DNA of 64,000 bases, from positions 124,001-188,000 of the forward strand of contig JBKEEJ010000004.1 in assembly GCA_047777345.1 (NCBI GenBank), given 5' to 3'. Source of the DNA: Anaerocolumna sp047777345 (GTDB taxonomy: Bacteria > Bacillota > Clostridia > Lachnospirales > Lachnospiraceae). The notes below the pieces were generated by a model that was not told the origin of the DNA, made no database searches, and saw nothing but the letters and a program-made list of their open reading frames with translations. Shown one piece after another: positions 47,325 through 55,905 of the stretch. Position numbers and translations under genes: made by a program. Numbering within the stretch: the first letter of the stretch is position 1; every line of letters starts with the position of its first letter.

Positions 47325-49196
47325 ATGCTGACGAAAAATGCTCGAATCAAAGACGTATATGCCAACCCCATTGGAAAAGATATTATCAACAAGCTCTTAT
47401 TGCAAATGAATATCAGCAGGAAGGTTGTTACGAATCCCCTTGTTGGGAATCTGAAACTGAAATCTTTGCCGAAGTTATTAAAAAATCAATTGGATGAGGA
47501 TTTTATCGATACCTTTCTTACCCTGCTAAACAGCGAAAAAGATATACCAAAAACAGATGATTCGCCCATTCAAAAAGCTTGGTGGAAAGAAGCGGTGTTT
47601 TATCAGATTTATCCCAGAAGCTTTAAGGACAGCAATAATGATGGTATCGGAGATCTAGGAGGAATTCTTGAAAAGCTGGATTACCTTCAAGATCTGGGAA
47701 TTGATGCCATATGGCTGTCGCCAATCTATGATTCGCCAAATGATGATAATGGTTATGATATCAGGGATTACCGTAAGATTATGACAGAGTTTGGCACCAT
47801 GGAAGATTTTGATTATCTGCTTTCCGAGATCCATAATCGTGGAATGAAACTGATTATGGACCTGGTGGTAAACCATACTTCGGACGAGCATGAATGGTAC
47901 CGAAAAGCCGTTAATGAACCGGATTCTAAGTATGGGGATTTTTATATTTTCCGGGATAAACCCAATAACTGGACCTCTTTTTTTAGCGGCAGTGCCTGGA
48001 ATTATGTGAAGGAGCGAAACCAGTATGCTCTTCACCTTTTTTCAAGAAAGCAGATGGATTTAAACTGGGAAAACGAAGAGGTCAGAAAAGAAATCCATGA
48101 CATGATACGCTGGTGGCTGGAAAAAGGCGTAGACGGGTTCCGCATGGATGTGGTCAATTATATATCCAAGCGGGAGGGCCTGCCCGATGGCAATGAAAGC
48201 ATTGGAAGACTTATGGGATGTTATGGCGTGGAGCATTACTTTTATGGCCCACGTCTGCATGAATATCTTCATGAGCTAAAGGAAAAGGTTTTTCTTCCAT
48301 ACGAAGCTTTTACTGTGGGAGAAACTCCCGGAATAGGGATGGAGATGAGTAAGCTCTTAACCGGGGATTACAGAAAGGAGCTGGATATGGTCTTTTCTTT
48401 TGACCATCTGGAGACTCCGGGGCACACCCGTTTTGACGATTACCGTTATGACCTGAATTATTTGAAACAATATTTAATCGACTGGACCCAAAATTACGGA
48501 AATCATTGTCAGCCCTCCTTGTTTTATGAAAATCATGATAATCCCCGCATGATATCCAAAGTAAATCCGGATCCGCAATATCGACAGGTTTTAGGTAAGC
48601 TTTTGGCAGTTATGCAGTTCACACTGCGGGGCACACCCTTTATCTATCAGGGACAGGAGCTAGGAATGGTAAATCAGAAGTTTTCATCCATTGAGGATTT
48701 GCGTGATGTGGAATCTCTTAATCTGTATAAGGAGCTGTTAAAGACAATGGATAAAGAGAAAGCCTTCCGGAAGGTTTTATCCGGTACCAGAGATCACGCC
48801 AGAACACCCATGCAATGGGATGATCAGGAATATGCCGGCTTTTCCGCCCACAGGCCATGGATTATGATGGATGATGACTATAAGCAATGTAATGTCAAAA
48901 AGCAGCTTATGGATGAAAATTCTATCCTTCGCTTTTATCAGAAACTGATTGCTTTTCGTAAAGCCCATCCGGTTATCTGTTATGGGGATACGATTTTTAC
49001 CAACAAAAAAGTGAAAAATCTTTTTACTTACTTCCGCAAGGATGATAAGGAAATGATTTTTATTGAAAATAACCTTAGTGCATCTGCCATAAAGCGAAGA
49101 AAACTTCCTAAGGGAGAACGGATGTTATCAAACTATAGGTTAGTTTCCTCTGATTATCTGCGGCCTTATGAAACGGCCATATGGATAATTCGATAA
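47325..49196 (+). CDS. GH13 alpha-glucosidase (oligo-1,6-glucosidase type) with N-terminal extension
   Basis: The 623-residue cytoplasmic enzyme hydrolyses alpha-glucosides such as isomaltose or maltose products. The GH13 barrel starts at about residue 85 (WWKEAVFYQIYPRSF) and has the conserved regions DLVVNHTSDEH, GFRMDVVNY (Asp nucleophile), FTVGETPG (Glu acid/base) and YENHDNPR (third Asp). The C-terminal beta domain is short. The first 80 residues (VYANPIGKDIINKLLLQM, NPLVGNLKLKSLPKLL) are not part of GH13. They look like a helical module that I have seen in front of other clostridial glycosidases. No signal peptide. Start after AAAGGAGAG. Confidence 0.9.
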   Translation: MLTKNARIKDVYANPIGKDIINKLLLQMNISRKVVTNPLVGNLKLKSLPKLLKNQLDEDFIDTFLTLLNSEKDIPKTDDSPIQKAWWKEAVFYQIYPRSFKDSNNDGIGDLGGILEKLDYLQDLGIDAIWLSPIYDSPNDDNGYDIRDYRKIMTEFGTMEDFDYLLSEIHNRGMKLIMDLVVNHTSDEHEWYRKAVNEPDSKYGDFYIFRDKPNNWTSFFSGSAWNYVKERNQYALHLFSRKQMDLNWENEEVRKEIHDMIRWWLEKGVDGFRMDVVNYISKREGLPDGNESIGRLMGCYGVEHYFYGPRLHEYLHELKEKVFLPYEAFTVGETPGIGMEMSKLLTGDYRKELDMVFSFDHLETPGHTRFDDYRYDLNYLKQYLIDWTQNYGNHCQPSLFYENHDNPRMISKVNPDPQYRQVLGKLLAVMQFTLRGTPFIYQGQELGMVNQKFSSIEDLRDVESLNLYKELLKTMDKEKAFRKVLSGTRDHARTPMQWDDQEYAGFSAHRPWIMMDDDYKQCNVKKQLMDENSILRFYQKLIAFRKAHPVICYGDTIFTNKKVKNLFTYFRKDDKEMIFIENNLSASAIKRRKLPKGERMLSNYRLVSSDYLRPYETAIWIIR

Positions 49197-49377
49197 AATT
49201 TTTATACATTTTATCTTCAGGGGGGTTAGTAATAAAGCCCCAAAAATGCCAATTTTTAGGCCTTTTTTCGTGTCTGAAATTATCAAATAGGTTTGAATTT
49301 TACTGAATTATATAATATAATATGATTAATCAATAAATTTTAATATGAGATATATTAATATGACGGAGGAAATAAGC

Positions 49378-50268
49378 ATGAATACGGGAGTATTGTTGGA
49401 AAGCGGAACAAACGAGTTAGAGATATTGGAATTTAAAATAGGTAATAATTCTTACGGAATTAATGTGGCCAAAATCAGAGAAATATTACCCTATCATGCT
49501 CCAACACCAATACCGAATACTCATCCAGGCATTGAAGGAATTTTTATGCCACGAGATACGATTATTACTGTTATTAATTTAGCTACATGTTTAAATTGTC
49601 CGGATAGGGAAATTCACCCGACGGATATGACCATTGTAACTAGTTTTAATAAGATTAATGTAGCCTTTCATGTTCATGGAGTAGTCGGTATTCACCGTAT
49701 TTCATGGGAAGACATTCATAAACCGGATGAAACAATTCATGCAATTGCAACTGGAATAGTCAAAATCGATGAAAGATTAATTGTAATGCTTGATTTTGAG
49801 AAAATAATAACGGATATAAATCCAGAAACCGGTTTGAAACTTTCCAATATTGACCATTTTGGGCCTAGAAGCCGTAATGAGGCACCCATTTTGGTTGTGG
49901 AAGATTCACCGCTTCTTAGTAAACTCATTACGGAATGTTTGGTAAAAGCCGGTTATACCAATCTGATCAGTACGGAAAATGGCCTGGAGGCATGGCAGAA
50001 ACTAACAAGGTACAAAGAAGATCAAGATGTTGACAAAAAAGTAAAATGTATTATTACCGATATTGAAATGCCTCAGATGGATGGCCATCATTTAACGAAG
50101 TTAATCAAAACAGATCCGGTACTTAAAAATTTACCGGTTATCATTTTTTCATCTTTAATTAACGAAGAAATGAAAAGAAAAGGTGAATCGGTAGGAGCTG
50201 ATGCCCAGGTATCAAAACCGGAGATCGGGTCACTGGTGGAAATAGTTGATCAGTATGCATTACAGTAA
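49378..50268 (+). CDS. cheV: CheV-type chemotaxis coupling protein (CheW domain plus receiver)
   Basis: The roughly 296-residue protein has an N-terminal CheW-like domain (about 10-155; EFKIGNNSYGINVAKIREIL) and a C-terminal receiver domain (about 170-296). The phosphoacceptor Asp228 is in CIITDIEMPQMDG and the conserved Lys is in VSKPE. CheV links chemoreceptors to CheA and helps adaptation. ATG 49378 follows GACGGAGG at eight bases. No other che gene is adjacent. The H-NOX chemoreceptor in this window could be a partner. Confidence 0.93.
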   Translation: MNTGVLLESGTNELEILEFKIGNNSYGINVAKIREILPYHAPTPIPNTHPGIEGIFMPRDTIITVINLATCLNCPDREIHPTDMTIVTSFNKINVAFHVHGVVGIHRISWEDIHKPDETIHAIATGIVKIDERLIVMLDFEKIITDINPETGLKLSNIDHFGPRSRNEAPILVVEDSPLLSKLITECLVKAGYTNLISTENGLEAWQKLTRYKEDQDVDKKVKCIITDIEMPQMDGHHLTKLIKTDPVLKNLPVIIFSSLINEEMKRKGESVGADAQVSKPEIGSLVEIVDQYALQ

Positions 50269-50364
50269 AGACATTTTCCCACAGACAGTCTGGTAAAGCT
50301 AATCCGCTTGCTTTTATTTCCATAATCAAGTAAAATATCTATCGAAATAGAAGGAGTGGTACGG

Positions 50365-52014
50365 ATGGCTGTATGCAGAGTCTGTAGGAAAAAGATTCCC
50401 GATAATCAAGAATACTGTAAAGAGTGTTTTGAAAAGTATCAAAAGAAGATGGATGAATCTTACCTGGACAGCTTGTTAAAATCGATTCAGCCACCGGAAA
50501 AATTATCTTCAAATACCACCAACAGGAATCATGATTTATCTGATTCCAGGGATAAATCATTATTACTTAACAACAAATCACAAAATATTATGGAGCAGGA
50601 TGAGAGAATATTGAAAAGAGAGTTTAATAAAGAAAATGAACTGAATACGAGTACAGATGATGATATCTTGTCAATGCTGCAGGATTATCCGGATGATAAT
50701 AAAAGTGATGATGTTGACGGCCTTGATTTCTATTTTGATACGGATGATGACGTTGGAATGGAAGATACTGACGAGGACTTACTTGCATTACTGGATATGA
50801 TTTCTGCACAGGATGAGACCAAATCAGACAATAGTAACATATTGGCTGAGGAGGAGAAAAAGGACAGAAATCATGAAAGTACGAAAGATAAACACTCCGA
50901 TGAAGATTTGACAGACAGTACTATACTGTCTATTGATAATTTATCTTCGGAAGTATCCGAGAGTATGAAGGAAGATTTGTCGCAAGAAGAGAAAAAATCC
51001 AATACCAGTGATGTGGGTGACATATTCTCGGATGTATTAAATGCAGTAGATACATTAAGTGATAAGGATCAGGCTGCTTTTGACAAGGAAGTTCCTTTGC
51101 CAACCGATAAAGAGAATGTGAAACAGGAAAATAGCCAGGCAAAGAAAGATAAGAACAGTAAAAAAGGTCTGTTTAAGAAAAAAGGGAAGAAAAAAGAGAA
51201 AAAACAGGCTGGTAAGGATAAAACGGAAGTCATTCTATCCGAAGATAATGAATCTGAAAAAAACGGTGAAGATGTAAAGGAAAAAAAGAATAAAAAAGTT
51301 AAACCGAAAAAAATAAAAAAGAAAAAAGCAGGCTTAATTTCTGAAAACAAAGAAGAGGATTTCGCTGATACATCAACAAGCGAACCGAAAGTTAAACAAA
51401 GTAAGAAAGTAAAAAAATTACATAGCAAAAAGAAACTTAAGACGAAGGAAAATAAAGCAGCAAATGAGAAGCCAAATGAAGTCCTTGCCGGTACCGAAAA
51501 CCATGTCAAAATTAACAAAGCGGCTATAATTTTTGTGATGACCTTTTTTATTTTATTAGGCGGGGTTATAATAATTGGTACGAATTTATATTCATATTCA
51601 TTGAATATAAGAGGTGCCAGTACTGAATTTTCCAGGAAAAGATATGAGGAAGCATACAACCGGATTTATGGTCTTGATCTAAGGAAAAGTGACCGGAAAT
51701 TATATAATAAAATAATGACGGTAATGTATGTTAAAAAAGAGCTGAACTCATATAAAAATTATATGGATATTAATATGTATCCTGAGGCACTGGACTCTTT
51801 GCTAAAAGGATTAAAGCGTTATGACCAGTATATAGACAAGGCGAAAGAACTTGGAATCAAGGACGATTTGGATAATGTAAAAGAGCAGGTTTTGACGGAA
51901 TTAAAGACACAGTTTGATATGACAGAAGAAGAGGCTGACAAAATAAATAGCAGCAAAGATCAGGCAAAATACAGCATTAATGTAATAAAAATGGCTAAAG
52001 CAAAGAAAAATTAA
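50365..52014 (+). CDS. Zinc-ribbon-like, highly charged membrane protein
   Basis: The roughly 549-residue protein begins with CRVCRKKIPDNQEYCKEC (two CxxC pairs, a zinc ribbon). A very acidic region follows (about residues 95-170, many Asp/Glu), then a very basic Lys-rich region (about 255-375). One membrane segment (about 388-410, AAIIFVMTFFILLGGVIIIG) precedes a C-terminal helical domain of about 140 residues (RKRYEEAYNRIYGLDLRKSD). I know no named function. ATG 50365 lies eight bases after AAGGAG. It stands between cheV and hisH but has its own terminator. Confidence 0.75.
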   Translation: MAVCRVCRKKIPDNQEYCKECFEKYQKKMDESYLDSLLKSIQPPEKLSSNTTNRNHDLSDSRDKSLLLNNKSQNIMEQDERILKREFNKENELNTSTDDDILSMLQDYPDDNKSDDVDGLDFYFDTDDDVGMEDTDEDLLALLDMISAQDETKSDNSNILAEEEKKDRNHESTKDKHSDEDLTDSTILSIDNLSSEVSESMKEDLSQEEKKSNTSDVGDIFSDVLNAVDTLSDKDQAAFDKEVPLPTDKENVKQENSQAKKDKNSKKGLFKKKGKKKEKKQAGKDKTEVILSEDNESEKNGEDVKEKKNKKVKPKKIKKKKAGLISENKEEDFADTSTSEPKVKQSKKVKKLHSKKKLKTKENKAANEKPNEVLAGTENHVKINKAAIIFVMTFFILLGGVIIIGTNLYSYSLNIRGASTEFSRKRYEEAYNRIYGLDLRKSDRKLYNKIMTVMYVKKELNSYKNYMDINMYPEALDSLLKGLKRYDQYIDKAKELGIKDDLDNVKEQVLTELKTQFDMTEEEADKINSSKDQAKYSINVIKMAKAKKN

Positions 52015-52028
52015 TACTTTGCAAGGGG

Positions 52029-52071
52029 GCATAAAGAGTTTTGCATCATTGCGGTGACTCTTTATGCTTAT
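52029..52071 (+). terminator. Terminator after the zinc-ribbon gene
   Basis: GCATAAAGAGT (52029-52039) pairs with ACTCTTTATGC (52057-52067), and TTATTCT follows. Confidence 0.7.
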
Positions 52072-52125
52072 TCTATAATTGGATTCCATAATTATGACAG
52101 GCAGTAATAAGAAAGGTATGGTATA

Positions 52126-52731
52126 ATGATTGCGATAATAGACTATGATGCAGGAAATTTAAGAAGTGTGGAAAAAGCGCTTAACCATATAGGAGAAAAT
52201 GCCGTAATAACAAGAAATCGTAAGGAGTTGTTAGAAGCAGAAAAAGTAATATTGCCAGGAGTCGGCTCCTTTGGGGGTGCTATGGAAAAACTTAAGAGTT
52301 TTGGGCTGGTGGAAACAATTAAGGAAATAGTAGATATTGGCAAACCTTTCTTAGGTATATGTTTGGGATTACAGTTATTATATGAAAAAAGTGAAGAATC
52401 GCCGGGAGTGCCAGGATTGGGTATACTAAAGGGGGAGATTTTTCGAATACCGGATAAGGAGGGAATGAAAATTCCCCATATGGGATGGAACTCATTGGAG
52501 ATTAAGCCAGGTTCCAGGCTTTTTAAAGGTATTAATAATCAGTCATATGTATACTTTGTTCACTCCTATTATTTAAAAGCAAAAAATGAAGGGGAAGTAG
52601 TAGCTACCACGGAATATGGCACGTTAATCCATGCATCCGTTGAAAAAGACAATATTTTTGCCTGCCAGTTTCATCCGGAAAAAAGCGGTCAGGTTGGCCT
52701 TACCATATTAAAAAATTTTGCAGCATTATAG
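52126..52731 (+). CDS. hisH: Imidazole glycerol phosphate synthase glutaminase subunit
   Basis: HisH frees ammonia from glutamine for HisF in histidine synthesis. The 201-residue class I glutaminase has the nucleophile Cys in GICLGLQLLYEKS and the His-Glu pair in CQFHPEKSG. PGVGSFGGAM is the usual oxyanion loop. It starts after AAGAAAGG and is followed after 9 bases by hisF. The other his genes are not here, so this is an isolated hisHF pair. Confidence 0.96.
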   Translation: MIAIIDYDAGNLRSVEKALNHIGENAVITRNRKELLEAEKVILPGVGSFGGAMEKLKSFGLVETIKEIVDIGKPFLGICLGLQLLYEKSEESPGVPGLGILKGEIFRIPDKEGMKIPHMGWNSLEIKPGSRLFKGINNQSYVYFVHSYYLKAKNEGEVVATTEYGTLIHASVEKDNIFACQFHPEKSGQVGLTILKNFAAL

Positions 52732-52740
52732 GAGGAAACC

Positions 52741-53502
52741 ATGTTTACGAAAAGAATTATTCCTTGCCTTGATGTACATAATGGGCGTGTGGTGAAAGGT
52801 ATCAATTTTGTAAATTTACGTGATGCAGGCGATCCGGTGGAAGTAGGAGCAGCTTATGACAGGGCAGGCGCCGATGAACTGGTATTTTTGGATATAACGG
52901 CTTCATCTGATGCAAGAAATATAAAGCTTGATATGGTGCGAAAAGTGGCGGAAACCGTTTTTATTCCATTTACGGTTGGCGGTGGTATCCGCAGTATAGA
53001 TGACTTTAAAATGATTTTAAGAGAAGGGGCAGACAAGGTTGCGGTCAATACCGCTGCTATTTTAAATCCATCCCTTATTGTGGAAGCGGCGGATAAGTTT
53101 GGCAGCCAATGTGTGGTAGTTGCCATTGACGCAAAACGCAGAGAAGACGGATCCGGATGGAATATATATAAAAACGGAGGCCGGGTTGATATGGGAATTG
53201 ATGCGGTGGAATGGGCAATAAAAGCAAACGAGTTGGGTGCCGGTGAAATTTTGCTTACCAGTATGGACCGTGACGGTACAAAAGATGGCTATGACCTTGA
53301 ATTGACCCGAACCATATCTGAAAATGTATCTGTTCCGGTAATTGCCTCCGGCGGAGCAGGTAAAATGGAACATTTTTATGATGCTTTAACTGTTGGCAAG
53401 GCAGATGCCGTTTTGGCAGCATCCCTGTTTCATTATAAAGAAATGGAAATAATGGATTTAAAGAAATATTTAAGAGATAAGGGAATCAGCGTAAGGATGT
53501 AG
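52741..53502 (+). CDS. hisF: Imidazole glycerol phosphate synthase cyclase subunit
   Basis: The 253-residue beta/alpha-barrel has the catalytic Asp in IPCLDVHNGRVVKG (residue 11) and the second Asp in VVAIDAKRRED. Phosphate loops are TVGGGIRS and IASGGAGKMEH. It uses the ammonia from HisH to make IGP and AICAR. The start follows AGGAGGAAACC. Confidence 0.97.
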   Translation: MFTKRIIPCLDVHNGRVVKGINFVNLRDAGDPVEVGAAYDRAGADELVFLDITASSDARNIKLDMVRKVAETVFIPFTVGGGIRSIDDFKMILREGADKVAVNTAAILNPSLIVEAADKFGSQCVVVAIDAKRREDGSGWNIYKNGGRVDMGIDAVEWAIKANELGAGEILLTSMDRDGTKDGYDLELTRTISENVSVPVIASGGAGKMEHFYDALTVGKADAVLAASLFHYKEMEIMDLKKYLRDKGISVRM

Positions 53503-53525
53503 ACATAAAAGAAGGAGTAATTGAT

Positions 53526-54200
53526 ATGAGCGCTATTACAAATGATTGGTTAGAGGGAATTGGCGAAGAATTTAAGAAAAAATATTATGCAGACCTTTAT
53601 CGTTTTGTTCGTTACGAATATAACCATTATGTGGTTTACCCCAAAGCAGATGATATATTCAATGCATTTCACTTAACACCTCTTAAAAAGGTTAAAGTCG
53701 TAATAATCGGCCAGGACCCCTATCACAATGAAGGTCAGGCACACGGTTTATGCTTTTCGGTTAAGCCAGATGTTGAAATTCCCCCGTCTTTGGCTAATAT
53801 ATTTAAGGAATTACATGATGATTTAGGCTGTAAAATACCAAATAACGGCTATCTTGTTAAATGGGCAAAGCAAGGCGTATTATTGTTAAATACGGTACTT
53901 ACTGTCAGAGCCCATCAGCCAAACTCGCATCAGGGAAAAGGATGGGAGCAGTTTACGGATGCCGTTATTCAGGCGGTCAATAAGCAGGACCGGCCAATTG
54001 TATTTATTTTATGGGGAAGGCCTGCGCAAATGAAAAAAGCAATGTTAACAAATCCAAAACATCTTATACTGGAAGCTCCTCATCCAAGCCCTTTATCGGC
54101 TTACAGAGGATTTTTTGGAAGCAGACCTTTTAGCAAAACCAATAAATTTTTAGAAGAACACGGCGTCGAGCCCATAGATTGGCAAATAGAAGATATATAA
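53526..54200 (+). CDS. ung: Uracil-DNA glycosylase (family 1)
   Basis: Ung removes uracil from DNA. The 224-residue length is normal. The water-activating Asp is in GQDPYHNEGQAHGLCFSV, and the DNA-binding loop is HPSPLSAYRGFFGSRPFS. LLLNTVLTVR is also typical. The start follows AAGGAGTAATTG, 23 bases after hisF, so it may share that transcript. No terminator is clear after it, and the next promoter begins at 54272. Confidence 0.97.
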   Translation: MSAITNDWLEGIGEEFKKKYYADLYRFVRYEYNHYVVYPKADDIFNAFHLTPLKKVKVVIIGQDPYHNEGQAHGLCFSVKPDVEIPPSLANIFKELHDDLGCKIPNNGYLVKWAKQGVLLLNTVLTVRAHQPNSHQGKGWEQFTDAVIQAVNKQDRPIVFILWGRPAQMKKAMLTNPKHLILEAPHPSPLSAYRGFFGSRPFSKTNKFLEEHGVEPIDWQIEDI

Positions 54201-54271
54201 TTACAAAATCAGGATACATACTATTTTTATGAAAGATTCATATTGAACAGGACCTTTTGGAAAACTTAGGC

Positions 54272-54300
54272 TTGACAAATAATGTAACAGTTATTATAAT
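54272..54300 (+). promoter_or_regulatory. Consensus promoter of the T-box transcript
   Basis: TTGACA (54272-54277), 17 bases, TATAAT (54295-54300), both perfect matches. The leader is about 500 bases and contains the T-box. Confidence 0.85.
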
Positions 54301-54390
54301 ACAATACAACTAATTTGATCGCTGTTAAATCAGTAAAATTTATGGTTTAAAATGTACTATTATATAGTTAATGATATAATAAATAATATG

Positions 54391-54677
54391 AAAAGCTGTG
54401 ACGAGAACAAGTAGTAATCAGAAAGCCAAACAGAAAGTTACCGGTTGATGAGAGGTGCCTGGCAGACTGATTTATGAATACATCTCTGAGCTTCACACCG
54501 AACACTTTGGTAAGTAGGCTGTGACGTATTCCTGCACACGTTATAGTGCTAGAGTATCACCCATTTTTTCAGTGGAGTACTCGAAGAGGTAGGCAATGTG
54601 AGTTGTCTATAAATAAAGGTGGTAACACGGGAGCATACTCTCGTCCTTTCAAAACAGGAAGGACGGGAGTTTTTTTC
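54391..54677 (+). promoter_or_regulatory. T-box riboswitch, probably tyrosine-specific
   Basis: Stem I closes with AAGCT (54393) against AGCTT (about 54489). GAGAACAAGTAG gives the AGTA side of the specifier loop, and GAATACATC on the 3' side offers the specifier codon TAC (Tyr). The T-box sequence AAAGGTGGTAACACGG lies at about 54615-54630. Its TGGT can pair with the ACCA end of a tRNA whose discriminator is A, as in tRNA-Tyr. The terminator follows at 54637. Uncharged tRNA would favour the antiterminator and read-through into the S4-domain gene. Confidence 0.88.
54637..54676 (+). terminator. T-box terminator
   Basis: ACTCTCGTCCTT (54637-54648) pairs with AAGGACGGGAGT (54659-54670), and a T-run follows. 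Confidence 0.88.
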
Positions 54678-54811
54678 AATGGGAAATGCCTTGTTGCTGT
54701 AAAGTGTTAAAGAATGCCTTTGCCAGAGCCTATGTTCCTTATGTCGCAGGACTGAATTTGCAAAAGGAATGAATATAAGAAAAAAATAAATACAGAATGG
54801 AGAGAAAGATT

Positions 54812-55105
54812 ATGAGAGAGGATAAGAAAATTTTTTCAAAAAGTACCAATCAAATTGACAGAGAAGAAGAGCTTTGGAATAAACAGCTTATTATCGAACT
54901 GGAAAAGGACAGAATCATTGACATTATACCGCTGTTAATCAGGGAAAAGTATGTTTCAGGCGAAAGTGAATTCCGCCGTCTCATCAGTCAGGGAGAAATT
55001 TGTATTAATGAAGAAACTCTGGTAATGGATGACCTGGATATGGTACTTGCCTGTGGTGATATCCTAAAAATCGGAAAGGAGAATTTTATTAAAATAATAA
55101 AGTAG
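54812..55105 (+). CDS. Stand-alone S4 domain, remnant of tyrosyl-tRNA synthetase
   Basis: The roughly 97-residue protein starts after GGAGAGAAAG. The second half (about residues 35-97) is an RNA-binding S4 domain of the kind found at the C-terminus of TyrRS (SESEFRRLISQGEICINEET, then LACGDILKIGKENF). The first 30 residues are polar and helical. No TyrRS catalytic core (HIGH or KFGKS) is present, and the space behind the T-box terminator is only about 135 bases. It is either what remains of tyrS after a deletion or a separate regulated RNA-binding protein. ATG 54812 has the better ribosome spacing. Confidence 0.72.
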   Translation: MREDKKIFSKSTNQIDREEELWNKQLIIELEKDRIIDIIPLLIREKYVSGESEFRRLISQGEICINEETLVMDDLDMVLACGDILKIGKENFIKIIK

Positions 55106-55132
55106 GATACTTTTATAATCGGCCACATCAGA

Positions 55133-55162
55133 AAATGCCAGTACTGTTACTGGCATTTATGA
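55133..55162. terminator. Bidirectional terminator between the S4 gene and ybaK
   Basis: AAATGCCAGT pairs with ACTGGCATTT around a 6-7 nt loop. Confidence 0.7.
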
Positions 55163-55176
55163 TATCCGATATTATC

Positions 55177-55656
55177 CTAATCATTTTCAGGCCAATCTTT
55201 ACATACGTCTACCCATCCGGAAGCATTAGAGTATTTTACCAGTTCTTCCAAAGAAAGTTTAACGGCACTTTGCCCGTTGCCTCCCGCCGGATAGACCGTT
55301 TCAAACCGTTTTAGGGATACGTCGAGGTAAACCGTTACGTCTATAGGAACGGCAAAGGGGCATACCCCGCCCGGCGCATGTCCGACATATGTTTCTACTT
55401 GTTCGCCGGGTATCATTTTCGCTTTCTGATTAAATGTGTTCTTATACTTTTTATTGTCTATTTTAGCATCTCCTGCCGTAACGATAAGTATGGGCTTATC
55501 GTCCACAAAAAATGCCATTGTTTTTGCAATTTCCTTTGCCTGACAGCCAATGGCTTTTGCAGCTTCTTCAACGGTTGCGCTGGACTTTTCAAGTGCAATA
55601 ACCCGTTGCCCCAATCCGGCTTTTTCAAAATAATTTTTAACCTTTTCGAAAGACAT
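55177..55656 (-). CDS. YbaK/ProX-family aminoacyl-tRNA deacylase-like protein
   Basis: The 159-residue protein is a single YbaK domain. Typical pieces are TVEEAAKAIGCQAKEIAKTM, ILIVTAGDAKID and GHAPGGVCPFAVP. YbaK proteins hydrolyse mischarged Cys-tRNA(Pro), and relatives edit other tRNAs. The exact substrate is not readable from sequence. The start follows AAGGAGG on the minus strand. It is a single gene whose 3' end meets the S4-domain gene. Confidence 0.88.
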   Translation of the reverse strand: MSFEKVKNYFEKAGLGQRVIALEKSSATVEEAAKAIGCQAKEIAKTMAFFVDDKPILIVTAGDAKIDNKKYKNTFNQKAKMIPGEQVETYVGHAPGGVCPFAVPIDVTVYLDVSLKRFETVYPAGGNGQSAVKLSLEELVKYSNASGWVDVCKDWPEND

Positions 55657-55821
55657 ATCTTTTGCCTCCTTGCTTGTTGATTATATCCAGTATAAAGAAA
55701 GAACTTGGATAAGTAAAATAAATATTTATGATATTAACACGGAGAAATAATTTTATCAATATCATAATTAAGTGTTATAAATATGACTGCCAATTGTCTT
55801 ATTGATTGTAAGATACAGAAA

Positions 55822-55875
55822 GGATCTGCCCAGTGACAGGATTACCTTGAACTATCCTGGCATAAAAGCAGATCC
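55822..55875 (-). terminator. Terminator after the dehydratase-activator gene
   Basis: GGATCTGC (55822-55829) pairs with GCAGATCC (55868-55875), with an inner CAGGAT/ATCCTG stem. On the minus strand TTTCTGT follows. Confidence 0.65.
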
Positions 55876-55905
55876 ATATTCAAATCCATGATTCAATTTT
55901 AAAAA

